64,000 bases of DNA from Marmoricola sp. URHB0036 (GTDB lineage Bacteria; Actinomycetota; Actinomycetes; Propionibacteriales; Nocardioidaceae). Where the stretch lies: positions 186,001-250,000 of the forward strand of contig NZ_AUEP01000005.1 in assembly GCF_000426045.1 (NCBI RefSeq). The letters run 5' to 3'. Positions within the stretch are counted from its first letter, which is position 1, and each line of letters begins with the position of its first letter. Shown here piece by piece: positions 7,373-16,022 of the stretch. The notes under the pieces were generated by a model. The model was not told the DNA's origin and made no database searches. It saw only the letters and a program-made list of their open reading frames with translations. A program made the translations under genes and the position numbers.

Positions 7373-9007
7373 TCAGGAGTCCCCTTCGCCGTCCGCGTCG
7401 TAGTCCTTGAGATCCTTCTTCAGGACCTTGCCGGTCGCGTTGCGCGGCAGCTCGTCGAGGAAGATGATCTCGCGCGGCACCTTGTAGCGGGCGAGGTTGT
7501 CCTTGACGTGCTTCTTCAGGGAGTCCTCGTCGACCTCGCCGTCCTTGACCACGAAGGCCCGCAGCCGCTTGCCGTAGTCGTCGTCGTCGACACCGATGGC
7601 GGCGACGTCCTGGACGTTCTGGTGGCGCTGGAGGCAGTCCTCGACCTCCTTGGGGAAGACGTTCTCGCCACCGGAGACGATCATCTCGTCGTCACGGCCC
7701 TCGACGAACAGCCGTCCGTCCTCGTCGAGCTTGCCGATGTCGCCGCTCGACATCAGGCCGTCGATCATCTCCTTGCTCTCGTCCTCGTCGCCGGTGTAGC
7801 CGCCGAAGAGCATGGTGTTGCCGACGAAGATGCGGCCGGACTCGCCCTGCTCGACCGGATTGCCCTTCTCGTCGTAGATCCGGACCACGGTGTTGTACGG
7901 CGCCTTGCCGGCCGTGCCGGGGGCCTCCCGCATGTCTCGGGGCTGGGCGATGGTGGCCCAGGCGACCTCGGTCGACCCGTAGGTGTTGTAGAGGTTGTCG
8001 CCGAACGCGTCCATCCACTCGGTGGCCAGGTCACCGGGGAGCGCCGAACCCGAGGCGGCGACGACCCTGAGCCTCGACCAGTCCCCCTCGCGCTCCTTCT
8101 CGGAAAGTTTCATGATCCGCTGCATCATCACGGGGATCACGATGAGCGCGTCGACGTCGTGCTCCTGGATGGTCTTCAGGCAGTCGGCCGGGTCGAACTT
8201 GCGACGCAGCACGATCGTCGAGCCGAGCAGCATGGCCATGTTCAGGTGGGCCCAGCCCCAGGTGTGGAACAACGGCGCCACGATGTAGGTCGTCCCACCG
8301 GTGTGGAACGGCATCTTCGAGAGCAATGCGACAGCGCCGTCGAGTCCGGACTCACCACGCGGGGCACCCTTCGGCGTACCGGTGGTGCCGGAGGTGAGGA
8401 TGACCGGCCGGGTGGTGTGCTCGGGCACGGGGTGGGACTCGGTGGAGCCCTTGGAGATCAGCTCCTCGACGAGCGGCACGTCGTCGACCTCGCCGTCGTG
8501 CCAGGCGATCACCTTGGGCAGGTCGACCTCGGACTTCTCGATGAGCTCGGTGAACTCCTCGTCGTACACGATCGCGGCCGGCTTCTCGCGCTTGCAGACC
8601 TCACCGAGCTGGGCGCCGGAGAAGGCGGTGTTCAGGTAGAGGATGTCCGCGCCGAGCTTGGACAGGGCGGTCGAGATGTCGACGAAGTAGCGATGGTTGC
8701 GGCACAGCACGGCGACGCTGTCGCCCTCGCCCACGCCGAGGTCGCGCAGGCCGTGGGCCAGGCGCGTGGACCGCTCGTCGAGCTCGGCCCAGGTCAGCTC
8801 GCCCAGCTCGTCGATCAGCCCGACGTCCTTCGGTGAACGGATCGCGAGGGCGCCCATCCCACCGGCGAAGCCGATGCCCCAGTCGAAGATCGTCTTGCCG
8901 ACGCCGTAGAGGGTGATCGGGTTGTAGGGCCGGATCACGCCGGAGGTGGCCATCACCTTCACCATCCGGGCCTGGCGCAGGGCTTGCTTGCCGAGCTGTT
9001 CCAACAT
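7373..9007 (-). CDS. Acyl-CoA synthetase (AMP-binding, FadD2/FadD12-like)
   Basis: 544 residues, ANL superfamily. Motifs: ILTSGTTGTPKGAPRG (phosphate loop), YNTYGSTEVAW, SSGDIGKLDEDGRLFVEGRDDEMIVSGGENVFPKEVED, and catalytic lysine region LPRNATGKVLKKDL. The long N-terminus ahead of the adenylation domain, with a Gly-rich hydrophobic stretch (IGFAGGMGAL), matches the mycobacterial FadD2/FadD12 group that activates long-chain fatty acids and may associate with the membrane. The ATG at 9007 has AGGAGG 10 nt upstream. It ends 34 nt before the ahpE start on the same strand and may be co-transcribed with DUF3052. Confidence 0.88.
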   Translation of the reverse strand: MLEQLGKQALRQARMVKVMATSGVIRPYNPITLYGVGKTIFDWGIGFAGGMGALAIRSPKDVGLIDELGELTWAELDERSTRLAHGLRDLGVGEGDSVAVLCRNHRYFVDISTALSKLGADILYLNTAFSGAQLGEVCKREKPAAIVYDEEFTELIEKSEVDLPKVIAWHDGEVDDVPLVEELISKGSTESHPVPEHTTRPVILTSGTTGTPKGAPRGESGLDGAVALLSKMPFHTGGTTYIVAPLFHTWGWAHLNMAMLLGSTIVLRRKFDPADCLKTIQEHDVDALIVIPVMMQRIMKLSEKEREGDWSRLRVVAASGSALPGDLATEWMDAFGDNLYNTYGSTEVAWATIAQPRDMREAPGTAGKAPYNTVVRIYDEKGNPVEQGESGRIFVGNTMLFGGYTGDEDESKEMIDGLMSSGDIGKLDEDGRLFVEGRDDEMIVSGGENVFPKEVEDCLQRHQNVQDVAAIGVDDDDYGKRLRAFVVKDGEVDEDSLKKHVKDNLARYKVPREIIFLDELPRNATGKVLKKDLKDYDADGEGDS

Positions 9008-9034
9008 GCGGTGAGTGCCTCCTGTGCAGCGGGG

Positions 9035-9493
9035 TCAGCGGTTCTTGGGCGCGACGAGACGCGTCGCTGTCCATTCCTTACCCACTGCAACGGTCGTCGT
9101 CGTGGAAAGTCCCGCGATCGGGCCGGCTTCCGCGACGTCGGCCGCGTCCACGGCACCGGGTCGACCCACCTTGGGGGTCAGCAGCCAGATGGCTCCGCCG
9201 CGCACGAGGTCGGTCAGGGAGTCCACGAGCGCGTCCACCAGGTCGCCGTCGTCGTCACGCCACCAGAGGAGTACGACGTCGACGACGTCGCCGTGGTCAC
9301 CGTCCACGAGGTCGGCATCGATCGTGTTCTCGATCTCCGCGCGGATCGCGTCGTCCACGTCCTCGTCCCAGCCGAGCTCCTGCACGACCATGCCGGGCTT
9401 GAGGCCCAGCCGCTCCCCCAGCTGGACGTCAGCGCCGCCTGCGCTCGGGCTCAACTGTCTGCCTCCACTCGTTGCACCACTCGGTTGGTTCAT
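9035..9493 (-). CDS. DUF3052 family protein
   Basis: 152 residues of an actinobacterial family (Rv2239c-like) with no proven function. Core features are LGLKPGMVVQELGWDEDVDDAIR, an acidic segment, VLLWWRDDDGDLVDALVD and a Gly-rich AIWLLTPKVGRPGAV. The fold is probably alpha/beta and soluble, and the N-terminal 20 residues are low complexity. Its position divergent from aceE is conserved in actinobacteria, which hints at a link with pyruvate or lipid metabolism. This is context only. The gap to aceE (183 bases) should hold both promoters. Confidence 0.85.
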   Translation of the reverse strand: MNQPSGATSGGRQLSPSAGGADVQLGERLGLKPGMVVQELGWDEDVDDAIRAEIENTIDADLVDGDHGDVVDVVLLWWRDDDGDLVDALVDSLTDLVRGGAIWLLTPKVGRPGAVDAADVAEAGPIAGLSTTTTVAVGKEWTATRLVAPKNR

Positions 9494-9676
9494 CGGGACG
9501 GTGCCCGGGGTTCACCTGTGTGACTCCGGGGTCCGGTGGGACGTAGTCCACCGTGTTACCCATCCGGGCGCAACCCCACGCGTCTCAGGTCCATCATCCG
9601 GGGGACCGTGCGGGTCGGGGGCTCACGTACTCATCGGTAGATTTCATGTGCTTCGCAGAAGTGACACGATTGACCG

Positions 9677-12487
9677 GTGAGCGACGACGAGAACACTTCC
9701 ACCGAGGCCCGCCCGGCGACCCCGCGCACCTCCGTGATCCACGAGGGGCTGCCGACCCAGCTCCCGGACATCGACCCCGACGAGACCCACGACTGGCTGG
9801 AGTCCTTCGACGCGCTGGTCAGCGACCGCGGCCGTGACCGCGCCCGCTACCTGATGCTCCGGCTGCTCGAACGAGCCCGCGAGCAGGCCGTCGGCGTACC
9901 CGCGCTGCGCAGCACCGACTACATCAACACCATCCCTCCCGAGCGCGAGCCGTGGTTCCCCGGCGACGAGGAGACCGAGCGCCGCATCCGCGCCTTCATC
10001 CGCTGGAACGCGGCCGTGATGGTCTCCGACGCCAACCGCCCCGGCCTCGAGGTCGGCGGGCACATCGCGACCTACCAGTCGGCGGCCAGCCTCTACGAGG
10101 TCGGGTTCAACCACTTCTTCCGCGGCAAGGACCACCCGGGCGGCGGCGACCAGGTCTACATCCAGGGCCACGGCTCCCCCGGCATCTACGCCCGGGCCTA
10201 CCTCGAGGGTCGGCTGACCGAGCAGCAGCTGATGCGCTTCCGGCAGGAGGTGCAGCACGGCGTCGGCAAGGGCCTTCCGTCGTACCCCCACCCGCGGCTG
10301 ATGCCGGAGTTCTGGGAGTTCCCCACGGTCTCGATGGGCCTGACCGCGATCAACTCGATCTACCAGGCCCGTTTCAACCGCTACCTCGCCAACCGCGGCA
10401 TCAAGGACACCTCGCAGCAGCACGTCTGGGCGTTCCTCGGCGACGGCGAGATGGCCGAGCCCGAGTCGCTGGGCGCGCTGCGCGTGGCCGCTCGCGAGGA
10501 GCTCGACAACCTGACCTGGGTCATCAACTGCAACCTCCAGCAGCTCGACGGCCCGGTCACCGGCAACGGCAAGATCATCCAGGAGCTCGAGGCGAACTTC
10601 CGCGGCGCCGGCTGGAACGTGATCAAGGTGATCTGGGGCCGCGAGTGGGACGAGCTGCTCGCCCGCGACGTCGACGGCGTGCTCGTCAACCAGATGAACA
10701 GCACGCCCGACGGCGCCTTCCAGACGTACTCGGTCGAGGACGGCGCCTACAACCGCGAGCACTTCTTCGGTGCCGACCCGCGGCTGCGCAAGATGGTCGA
10801 GCACATGAGCGACCGGCAGATCGAGAAGCTGCCGCGCGGTGGTCACGACTACCGCAAGGTGTACGCCGCCTTCGATGCCGCCTCCAAGCACGTCGGCCAG
10901 CCGACCGTGATCCTGGCGCACACCATCAAGGGCTGGACGATCGAGGCCCTCGAGGGCAAGAACGCCACCCACCAGATGAAGAAGCTGAAGAAGGACGACC
11001 TCAAGAAGTTCCGCGACCGGCTCTACCTGCCGATGAGCGACCGCGACATCGACGAGGCCTACGACGCCTCCGGGACCGCGCCGTTCTTCCACCCGGGCAA
11101 GGACTCCCCCGAGATCGAGTACATGATGGAGCGCCGTCGCCAACTCGGCGGCTCGCTGCCCAAGCGCGTCGTGCGAGCCAAGCCGCTGAAGGTGCCCGGC
11201 GACGAGATGTACTCCGAGCTCAAGCAGGGGTCGGGCAAGGCCAAGATCGCCACCACCATGGCCGTCGTACGCCAGCTGCGCGACTGGATGAAGGACAAGG
11301 AGATCGGCCACCGCATCGTGCCGATCGCTCCCGACGAGTACCGCACCTTCGGGATGGACTCGATGTTCCCGAGCGCCAAGGTCTACAACCCGGGCGGACA
11401 GCGCTACGAGTCGGTCGACCGCAAGCTGCTGCTGAAGTGGCGCGAGGACAAGGCCGGCCAGCTGCTCCACGAGGGCATCTCCGAGGCGGGTGCGATGGCC
11501 TCCGCAACGGCCGCCGGGTCGTCGTACTCCACGCACGGCGAGGTGATGATCCCGTTCTACATCTTCTACTCGATGTTCGGGTTCCAGCGCACCGGTGACT
11601 CCATCTGGGCGATGGCCGACCAGCTGGCCCGCGGCTTCCTGATCGGCGCCACCGCCGGCCGCACCACGCTGACCGGTGAGGGACTGCAGCACGCCGACGG
11701 CCACTCGCCGCTGCTCGCGGTGACCAACCCGGCGGTCGTGCACTATGACCCGGCGTTCGCCCACGAGGTCGCGCACATCATGCAGGACGGCCTGCGACGG
11801 ATGTACACCGTGACCGACGACCACCCCCAGGGTGAGAACGTCATCTTCTACATCACCGTCTACAACGAGCCGATCGTGATGCCGAAGGAGCCCGAGGACC
11901 TCGACGTGGACGCCCTGCTGAAGGGCATCTACCGCTTCGCGGCCGCGCCCGAGGTGTCCGGCAACGGCTCGGCTCCCCAGGTCCAGCTGCTGGCCTCCGG
12001 TGTGGGCTTCCCCTGGATCCAGAAGGCGCAGCAGCTGCTCGCCGACGAGTGGGGCGTCGCTGCGGACCTGTGGTCGGTGACGTCGTGGAACGAGCTGGCT
12101 CGCGACGGGGTCGAGGCCGAGAAGTGGACGCTCAACCACCCGGACGAGGACGCCAAGGTGCCCTTCGTGACGACGGCATTGGCCGACGCGAAGGGTCCGT
12201 TCGTCGCGGTGAGCGACTACATGCGCGCCGTACCCATGCAGATCGCGCACTGGGTCCCCGGCGACTACCACGTGCTCGGCACCGACGGCTTCGGCTTCGC
12301 CGACACCCGACCGGCCGCGCGCCGCTTCTTCCAGGTCGACGCCGAGAGCGTCGTGGTCGCCACCCTGCGCGCCCTCGCCGAGCGCGGCGAGGTCAAGCCC
12401 GAGCTCGCGGCCGAGGCGTTCAAGAAGTACCGCATCGACGACCCGACCGCCGTGGCCGACGTGAAGCAGGAGGGCGGCGACGCTTGA
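9677..12487 (+). CDS. aceE: Pyruvate dehydrogenase E1, homodimeric type
   Basis: 936 residues, full length for AceE. It decarboxylates pyruvate with thiamine diphosphate and passes the acetyl group to lipoyl-E2, feeding acetyl-CoA to the TCA cycle and fatty acid synthesis. The ThDP/Mg motif [10 protein letters not shown]...[11 protein letters not shown] begins near residue 255. The central pyrimidine domain includes [22 protein letters not shown] and a [10 protein letters not shown] loop. The C-terminal domain ends with the [10 protein letters not shown] region. The GTG start has CACGAT 6 nt upstream and no ribosome site. The E2 and E3 genes are not in the window, which is normal for actinobacteria. 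The downstream small membrane ORF overlaps the stop. Confidence 0.97.
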   Translation: MSDDENTSTEARPATPRTSVIHEGLPTQLPDIDPDETHDWLESFDALVSDRGRDRARYLMLRLLERAREQAVGVPALRSTDYINTIPPEREPWFPGDEETERRIRAFIRWNAAVMVSDANRPGLEVGGHIATYQSAASLYEVGFNHFFRGKDHPGGGDQVYIQGHGSPGIYARAYLEGRLTEQQLMRFRQEVQHGVGKGLPSYPHPRLMPEFWEFPTVSMGLTAINSIYQARFNRYLANRGIKDTSQQHVWAFLGDGEMAEPESLGALRVAAREELDNLTWVINCNLQQLDGPVTGNGKIIQELEANFRGAGWNVIKVIWGREWDELLARDVDGVLVNQMNSTPDGAFQTYSVEDGAYNREHFFGADPRLRKMVEHMSDRQIEKLPRGGHDYRKVYAAFDAASKHVGQPTVILAHTIKGWTIEALEGKNATHQMKKLKKDDLKKFRDRLYLPMSDRDIDEAYDASGTAPFFHPGKDSPEIEYMMERRRQLGGSLPKRVVRAKPLKVPGDEMYSELKQGSGKAKIATTMAVVRQLRDWMKDKEIGHRIVPIAPDEYRTFGMDSMFPSAKVYNPGGQRYESVDRKLLLKWREDKAGQLLHEGISEAGAMASATAAGSSYSTHGEVMIPFYIFYSMFGFQRTGDSIWAMADQLARGFLIGATAGRTTLTGEGLQHADGHSPLLAVTNPAVVHYDPAFAHEVAHIMQDGLRRMYTVTDDHPQGENVIFYITVYNEPIVMPKEPEDLDVDALLKGIYRFAAAPEVSGNGSAPQVQLLASGVGFPWIQKAQQLLADEWGVAADLWSVTSWNELARDGVEAEKWTLNHPDEDAKVPFVTTALADAKGPFVAVSDYMRAVPMQIAHWVPGDYHVLGTDGFGFADTRPAARRFFQVDAESVVVATLRALAERGEVKPELAAEAFKKYRIDDPTAVADVKQEGGDA

Positions 12488-12732
12488 CCACCTGGGCGAC
12501 CGCCTTCCGCCGCGGAGCGATCCCGATCGTGCTCGGGATCCTCTGCTTCGTCGCGTCCATCCCGGCGATCGAGGACCTCGACCCCCTGCTGAAGGGACTC
12601 GGCGTGATCCTGGTCGTGCTCGGCCTGGTCATCGTGCTCGCCACCGCCCGGACGGTGGCCGCTGAGGAGAAGCGGGTCGGGGCTGGTGACGGTTTGGCCG
12701 GGCGCCCGGCCGAACCTCCAGTGGAGGGGTGA
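12484..12732 (+). CDS. Small two-helix membrane protein
   Basis: 82 residues starting at a TTG that overlaps the aceE stop (TTGA), so it is probably translated by coupling. Two hydrophobic helices are clear: [18 protein letters not shown] and [17 protein letters not shown], joined by a short acidic loop, with a basic N-terminus (TAFRRG). No family is recognised. The last 14 or so residues ([14 protein letters not shown]) are encoded by repeat copy C1, so the natural C-terminus may have been replaced or extended when the repeat arrived. It could be an integral-membrane accessory of aceE or an unrelated passenger. Confidence 0.6.
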   Translation: MTTWATAFRRGAIPIVLGILCFVASIPAIEDLDPLLKGLGVILVVLGLVIVLATARTVAAEEKRVGAGDGLAGRPAEPPVEG

Positions 12733-12754
12733 AGTTTCACGCCTCCACTGGAGG
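12691..12754 (-). repeat. Two-hairpin intergenic element, copy C1
   Basis: Hairpin A (12691-12716) has GGTTTGGCCGGGC paired with GCCCGGCCGAACC; the single mismatch becomes a U-G pair in RNA. Hairpin B (12715-12754) has CCTCCAGTGGAGG pairing with CCTCCACTGGAGG around GTGAAGTTTCAC. It sits between the convergent small membrane gene and the DUF559 gene and overlaps the former's 3' end. Same family as 13849-13906 and 62688-62742. In all three, hairpin A comes first relative to the gene that ends there, which suggests a terminator role. Confidence 0.75.
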
Positions 12755-12774
12755 AATTGCCCGCCCGCTCCGCC

Positions 12775-13725
12775 TCAGAGGTAGACCGGTCCGCCCTGAA
12801 GGACCGAGATGATGTACCGAATCGTTGCTGCGGGTCGCTCCAGATCCGCCCACGTGAGTCGGATGCATCGCCAGCCAGTACGACGACAGATCCGCTCTTC
12901 GCGCCTCTTCTCCCGGAGCACGACGTCCGTGACGTCCTCGCCCTCCTTCAGGAACTTCTGGTACTTCACCTTCCCGTCGAACTCGAGAAACACCCCCAGC
13001 TCGGGCCAGGCGAAGTCCACGCGCCAGAGGACGTTGCCCTGGTGGTCGCGGATCTTGTAGTTGGGCTCCGGGGCGGGCATCCCCGTGCCCAACAGCATCA
13101 CCGCCGTTCGGCTCTCGGCGAGTGACTCGCGTCGACCATCCGCGAAGTTGATGACGAGATCGGTGCCCAACGTGTTGGCCCAACGCGCCATCGCTTTCGC
13201 GCCTTCGCGCAACTCGGCCTTCGACGTTCGCCCGGTCCGCAAGAAGTGGTCCATCGCAGGGAGTGCGTGCTCCAGATCTGTCAGGGTCGTGAGGTCGAGC
13301 GCCGTCCGCGTCGGAGACGTGACCTTGCGACCATCGACCACCATCACGTCGCCCTTCCTCAGCTGCCCACGATGTTGGACGACGCCCACCTCACGCCGAC
13401 CGGCCCTTCCGTCTGTGCGCGTCATGTGGACCTCCTCCAGAGAGAGGTCCCACAGCGGCGCATCGTGGATGATCGCGGCAGACACGTGCGACAGCACCAC
13501 GTCGGTGCGGGCGAACTCATAGGCCAACCCGCTCAGCAGTAGATGCCGTGCCTCGCGGGTCCGTGCCTCCCAGAGCTCTTTCAAGCAATAGGCACCGTGC
13601 CGGATCCGGACGAGCACGCGAGTTCGGCAGGCACGACGCAGGTCTGTGTCGGTGCCTCCGGCCGCGATGACGTCGCGACGCAGGATGATGCCGTCGGCGT
13701 CGGCCAGGTATCGCAAGTTCTCCAC
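12775..13725 (-). CDS. AbiEi-like antitoxin domain / DUF559 nuclease-like protein
   Basis: About 316 residues. The N-terminus (LADADGIILRRDVIAAGGTDTDLRRACRTRVLVRIRHGAY) looks like the winged-helix domain annotated as AbiEi-type IV antitoxin. The C-terminus (RVDFAWPELGVFLEFDGKVKY... VVLREKRREERICRRTGWRCIRLTW) matches DUF559, a Vsr-like PD-(D/E)xK fold, with D, E and K candidates at VDFAWPE and EFDGK. Such fusions are frequent in multiple copies in Nocardioides-type genomes and their role is unproven. No AbiEii toxin gene is adjacent. The start is uncertain: GTG at 13725 is preferred, and the reading frame stays open up to 13920 through repeat C2. The gene is bracketed by inverted repeat copies C1 and C2. 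Confidence 0.75.
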   Translation of the reverse strand: MENLRYLADADGIILRRDVIAAGGTDTDLRRACRTRVLVRIRHGAYCLKELWEARTREARHLLLSGLAYEFARTDVVLSHVSAAIIHDAPLWDLSLEEVHMTRTDGRAGRREVGVVQHRGQLRKGDVMVVDGRKVTSPTRTALDLTTLTDLEHALPAMDHFLRTGRTSKAELREGAKAMARWANTLGTDLVINFADGRRESLAESRTAVMLLGTGMPAPEPNYKIRDHQGNVLWRVDFAWPELGVFLEFDGKVKYQKFLKEGEDVTDVVLREKRREERICRRTGWRCIRLTWADLERPAATIRYIISVLQGGPVYL

Positions 13726-13848
13726 ACCCGGACCATGCAGCGCCTGTCCGAGCGCCGCTCGCGCCGACGTACGTCGTGTGGACAACCGTGCGTTCGGCCC
13801 GGCCTGTGCACAGGAGCTGGGCCTGTCGAGCGGGGGGCCAGAACTGTG

Positions 13849-13906
13849 AGTGGAGTGGTGAAGTTTCAACCCTCCACTGACGGTTTGGCCGGGCGCCCGG
13901 CCAAAC
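13849..13906 (+). repeat. Two-hairpin intergenic element, copy C2
   Basis: Hairpin B arms AGTGGAG (13849-13855) and CTCCACT (13872-13878) enclose GGTGAAGTTTCAACC. Hairpin A (13883-13906) is a perfect 24-bp palindrome, GTTTGGCCGGGC followed by its reverse complement. It lies just downstream of the hydrolase stop (13927, minus strand) and upstream of the DUF559 gene. Orientation is opposite to C1. Confidence 0.78.
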
Positions 13907-13926
13907 GGCGCCCAAACCAACAGCCC

Positions 13927-14910
13927 CTAAGCCCCCCGCCGCCGAGACACCAGCGCAACCGGGGCGTCACCGGCCTCGGCGCGGTTGATGGGTTCGGAGG
14001 GGCCGTTGCGGAGCAGCTGGCGCCAGCGCCCGCGGTGGTACGACGCGGGCTGGGTCGCGCGGACGAACTCCTGGACGATCTTGACGAAGCGGTCCGGGTG
14101 GTCCTTGTGGGGGAAGTGGCCGCTGTTCGGGAGCACCTCGACGACTGCGCCGGGGGCGATCCGGGCGGCGTTCTCGGCGTGCTTGACCGGGATGACGACG
14201 TCGTCGGAGCCCCACACCACGAGCATCGGCATGGCCTGGGTCAGGTAGGCGCGGTCGACCATCGTGACGATCTGGCCCTTGAGGTCGACCACCGACCGGA
14301 CGACGTGGCGGATCGCGGCGCGGGCGTGGGGGTCGTGGAAGGACTCGAAGATGTCGGCGACCTCGGCCAGGTCGCGGGCGGCGTGCAACCGGGTGCGGGA
14401 GAGCGCGCGCAGGCCGGCCTTGCCGACGTGGCGGAGGCCGGGCAGGGTCGCCACGCCCATCGCCTGGTGGAAGCCGGGCAGGGTGATGGCGCGGATGAAG
14501 GGCGTCACCTCGGGGCCGAGGCCGCCGGGGGCGATCAGGATCATCCGCTCGGTGCGCTCGGGGAACTGGTAGGCGAACTGCATCGCGACGCCGCCGCCGA
14601 AGCTGTGCCCGACCACGGTGACCTTGTCGATGTTGAGCACCGTCAGCAGGTCACGCATGCCGTTGGCGTAGCCACCGACGGAGTAGTCCGCCCGCGGCTT
14701 GGCGCTGACGCCGTGTCCCAGCAGGTCGGGAGCGATCACCGTGTAGTGCCGGGCCAGGTCGTGGATCACCGGCAGCCAGGTGGTGTGGTCGCACCCCAAC
14801 CCGTGCAGGAGCAGGAGGGCAGGGCCCTCGCCCAGCTTCAGGAAGGCCCGCTCATGTCCGTGGATCGTGATCCGCTGGAGCTCGACGGCGCTGCCTGGCA
14901 CTTGCTGCAC
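13927..14910 (-). CDS. Alpha/beta hydrolase
   Basis: 327 residues, alpha/beta-hydrolase fold. Oxyanion region LLLLHGLGCDHTTW, nucleophile elbow VVGHSFGGGVAMQ, acid residue in VVWGSDDVVIP and catalytic His in PNSGHFPHKDHP give a complete Ser-Asp-His triad. It resembles mycobacterial hydrolases such as Rv2715 and meta-cleavage-product hydrolases; the substrate is unknown. GTG at 14910 has GAGGAG with a 5-7 nt spacer. The C-terminal 40 residues after the domain are basic and probably disordered. It is divergent from the acp gene and ends 20 bases from repeat C2. Confidence 0.9.
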   Translation of the reverse strand: MQQVPGSAVELQRITIHGHERAFLKLGEGPALLLLHGLGCDHTTWLPVIHDLARHYTVIAPDLLGHGVSAKPRADYSVGGYANGMRDLLTVLNIDKVTVVGHSFGGGVAMQFAYQFPERTERMILIAPGGLGPEVTPFIRAITLPGFHQAMGVATLPGLRHVGKAGLRALSRTRLHAARDLAEVADIFESFHDPHARAAIRHVVRSVVDLKGQIVTMVDRAYLTQAMPMLVVWGSDDVVIPVKHAENAARIAPGAVVEVLPNSGHFPHKDHPDRFVKIVQEFVRATQPASYHRGRWRQLLRNGPSEPINRAEAGDAPVALVSRRRGA

Positions 14911-15061
14911 TCGATCTCCTCGGGCCGGGGGCTGGGGCTCCAGTGGCAGCAGTCAACCAGAACTCGTTCCAGATTTGACTACCACGCACCGACATGTGGT
15001 CACTCGCGCCGAGAAAGCCGGGAATTCCCTTGCGCCATGGGGCTGTTGAGGTCACTGAGGC

Positions 15062-15067
15062 TACGCT
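15062..15067 (+). promoter_or_regulatory. -10 element of the acyl carrier protein gene
   Basis: TACGCT lies exactly 6 nt before the ATG at 15074, with no ribosome site between, which suggests a leaderless transcript. Confidence 0.5.
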
Positions 15068-15073
15068 CACCCC

Positions 15074-15343
15074 ATGTCTGTGCAGTACGACGGACCGGCG
15101 ACGGGGTCCACCGGGGTGCTCCCCCAGCTCGCCGAGATCATCCGTGTGGTGACCGCCACACCGGTCGAGGACGTGCAGCTCGACCGCACCTTCGTCGACG
15201 AGCTGCGCATCGACTCGCTGGCGATGGTCGAGATCCTCGAGGGGTCGGCCCGCCACTTCGGCGTGCGCATCGAGGACGAGGACGCCAAGCACTTCTTACG
15301 GGTCGGGGACCTCGTCGACTACATCGCCCGACGACTCAGCTAG
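15074..15343 (+). CDS. Acyl carrier protein
   Basis: 89 residues, four-helix ACP fold. It carries acyl chains on 4'-phosphopantetheine attached to the serine of RIDSLAMVEI near residue 52. The N-terminus has about 13 extra residues compared with E. coli AcpP. It is AcpP/AcpM-like by position (downstream of aceE, upstream of DUF3145), but the usual fabD, fabH and fabF/kasA genes are absent around it. Leaderless start: TACGCT 6 nt upstream. A TTA codon occurs near codon 75. The stop shares CTAG with the convergent DUF3145 stop. It could serve a fatty acid synthase encoded elsewhere or a specialised pathway. Confidence 0.9.
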   Translation: MSVQYDGPATGSTGVLPQLAEIIRVVTATPVEDVQLDRTFVDELRIDSLAMVEILEGSARHFGVRIEDEDAKHFLRVGDLVDYIARRLS

Positions 15344-15843
15344 ACGACCTGGTGCAGCCAGCGCACGGCGACGCCGTCGCCCGCGTGCCGGAACGTCTCG
15401 AGCTCGTCGTCCCAGGGCTTGCCGAGGAGCTTGCCGATCTCGATCTCCAGCGTCGTCTCTCCCAGTGAGGCCTTGACGACCGCGGCCTTGAGTCGGTCCT
15501 CGGGGATCATGATGTCGCCGTGCAGGCCGGTGACGGCGTGGAAGACGCCGAGGTCGGGCGTGGCCGAGAACCGCGCCCCCTCGGTGCTCGAGGTGCCTTC
15601 CTCGGTGACCTCGAAGCGCAGGTGGTTCCAGCCACGCAGGGCCGAGGTGAGGGAGGCAGCGGTGCCGGGGTCGGCCGACCAGGAGTACTCGGTGCGGTAG
15701 GTGCCCGACTGCGCCGGCTGTGGGGTCCACTCCATCTGTGGGGCAACTCCGAGCACGCCACCGGTGGCCCACTCGATGTGCGGGCACAACGCGGACGGCG
15801 CCGAGTGGATGTAGAGCACTCCACGAGTCGCTGTTCGAGTCAC
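15340..15843 (-). CDS. DUF3145 family protein
   Basis: 167 residues of an actinobacterial family of unknown function (TRGVLYIHSAPSALCPHIEWA at the start, WSADPGTAASLTSALRGWNHLRFEVTEEG in the middle, DDELETFRHAG near the end). In Streptomyces and relatives the gene follows fabD-fabH-acpP-fabF, so a link to fatty acid synthesis is inferred. GTG at 15843 follows AGGAGG with a 6-nt spacer, the strongest ribosome site in this part of the window. The frame stays open upstream to 15969 but has no better start. Its stop overlaps the acp stop in opposite orientation. Confidence 0.88.
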   Translation of the reverse strand: MTRTATRGVLYIHSAPSALCPHIEWATGGVLGVAPQMEWTPQPAQSGTYRTEYSWSADPGTAASLTSALRGWNHLRFEVTEEGTSSTEGARFSATPDLGVFHAVTGLHGDIMIPEDRLKAAVVKASLGETTLEIEIGKLLGKPWDDELETFRHAGDGVAVRWLHQVV

Positions 15844-16022
15844 GACGGACCTCCTCTTGCTCCGGCGTCGAGATACGCCTTCCCCAGCGGTCTCGAATGG
15901 TGGAGCAGCACGGTTGGTCACCGTCGCGTGATGGTGCGTGTGTGAACTTGTGAGCCCATTGTGACGCACGGGAGGCCCTCACGCCAGCCAGACAGCCAGA
16001 AAGTACCGTTTCGGCGTGTCTG

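Noticed and set aside
9644-12271. 875-residue minus-strand open frame opposite aceE
   Set aside because: It is the mirror of a GC-biased gene: composition is repetitive Val/Leu/Arg/Gly without motifs, and aceE on the other strand is full length with clear catalytic motifs.
12775-13725. Complete AbiE toxin-antitoxin system
   Set aside because: No nucleotidyltransferase (AbiEii) gene lies on either side; only the AbiEi-like N-terminus is seen.
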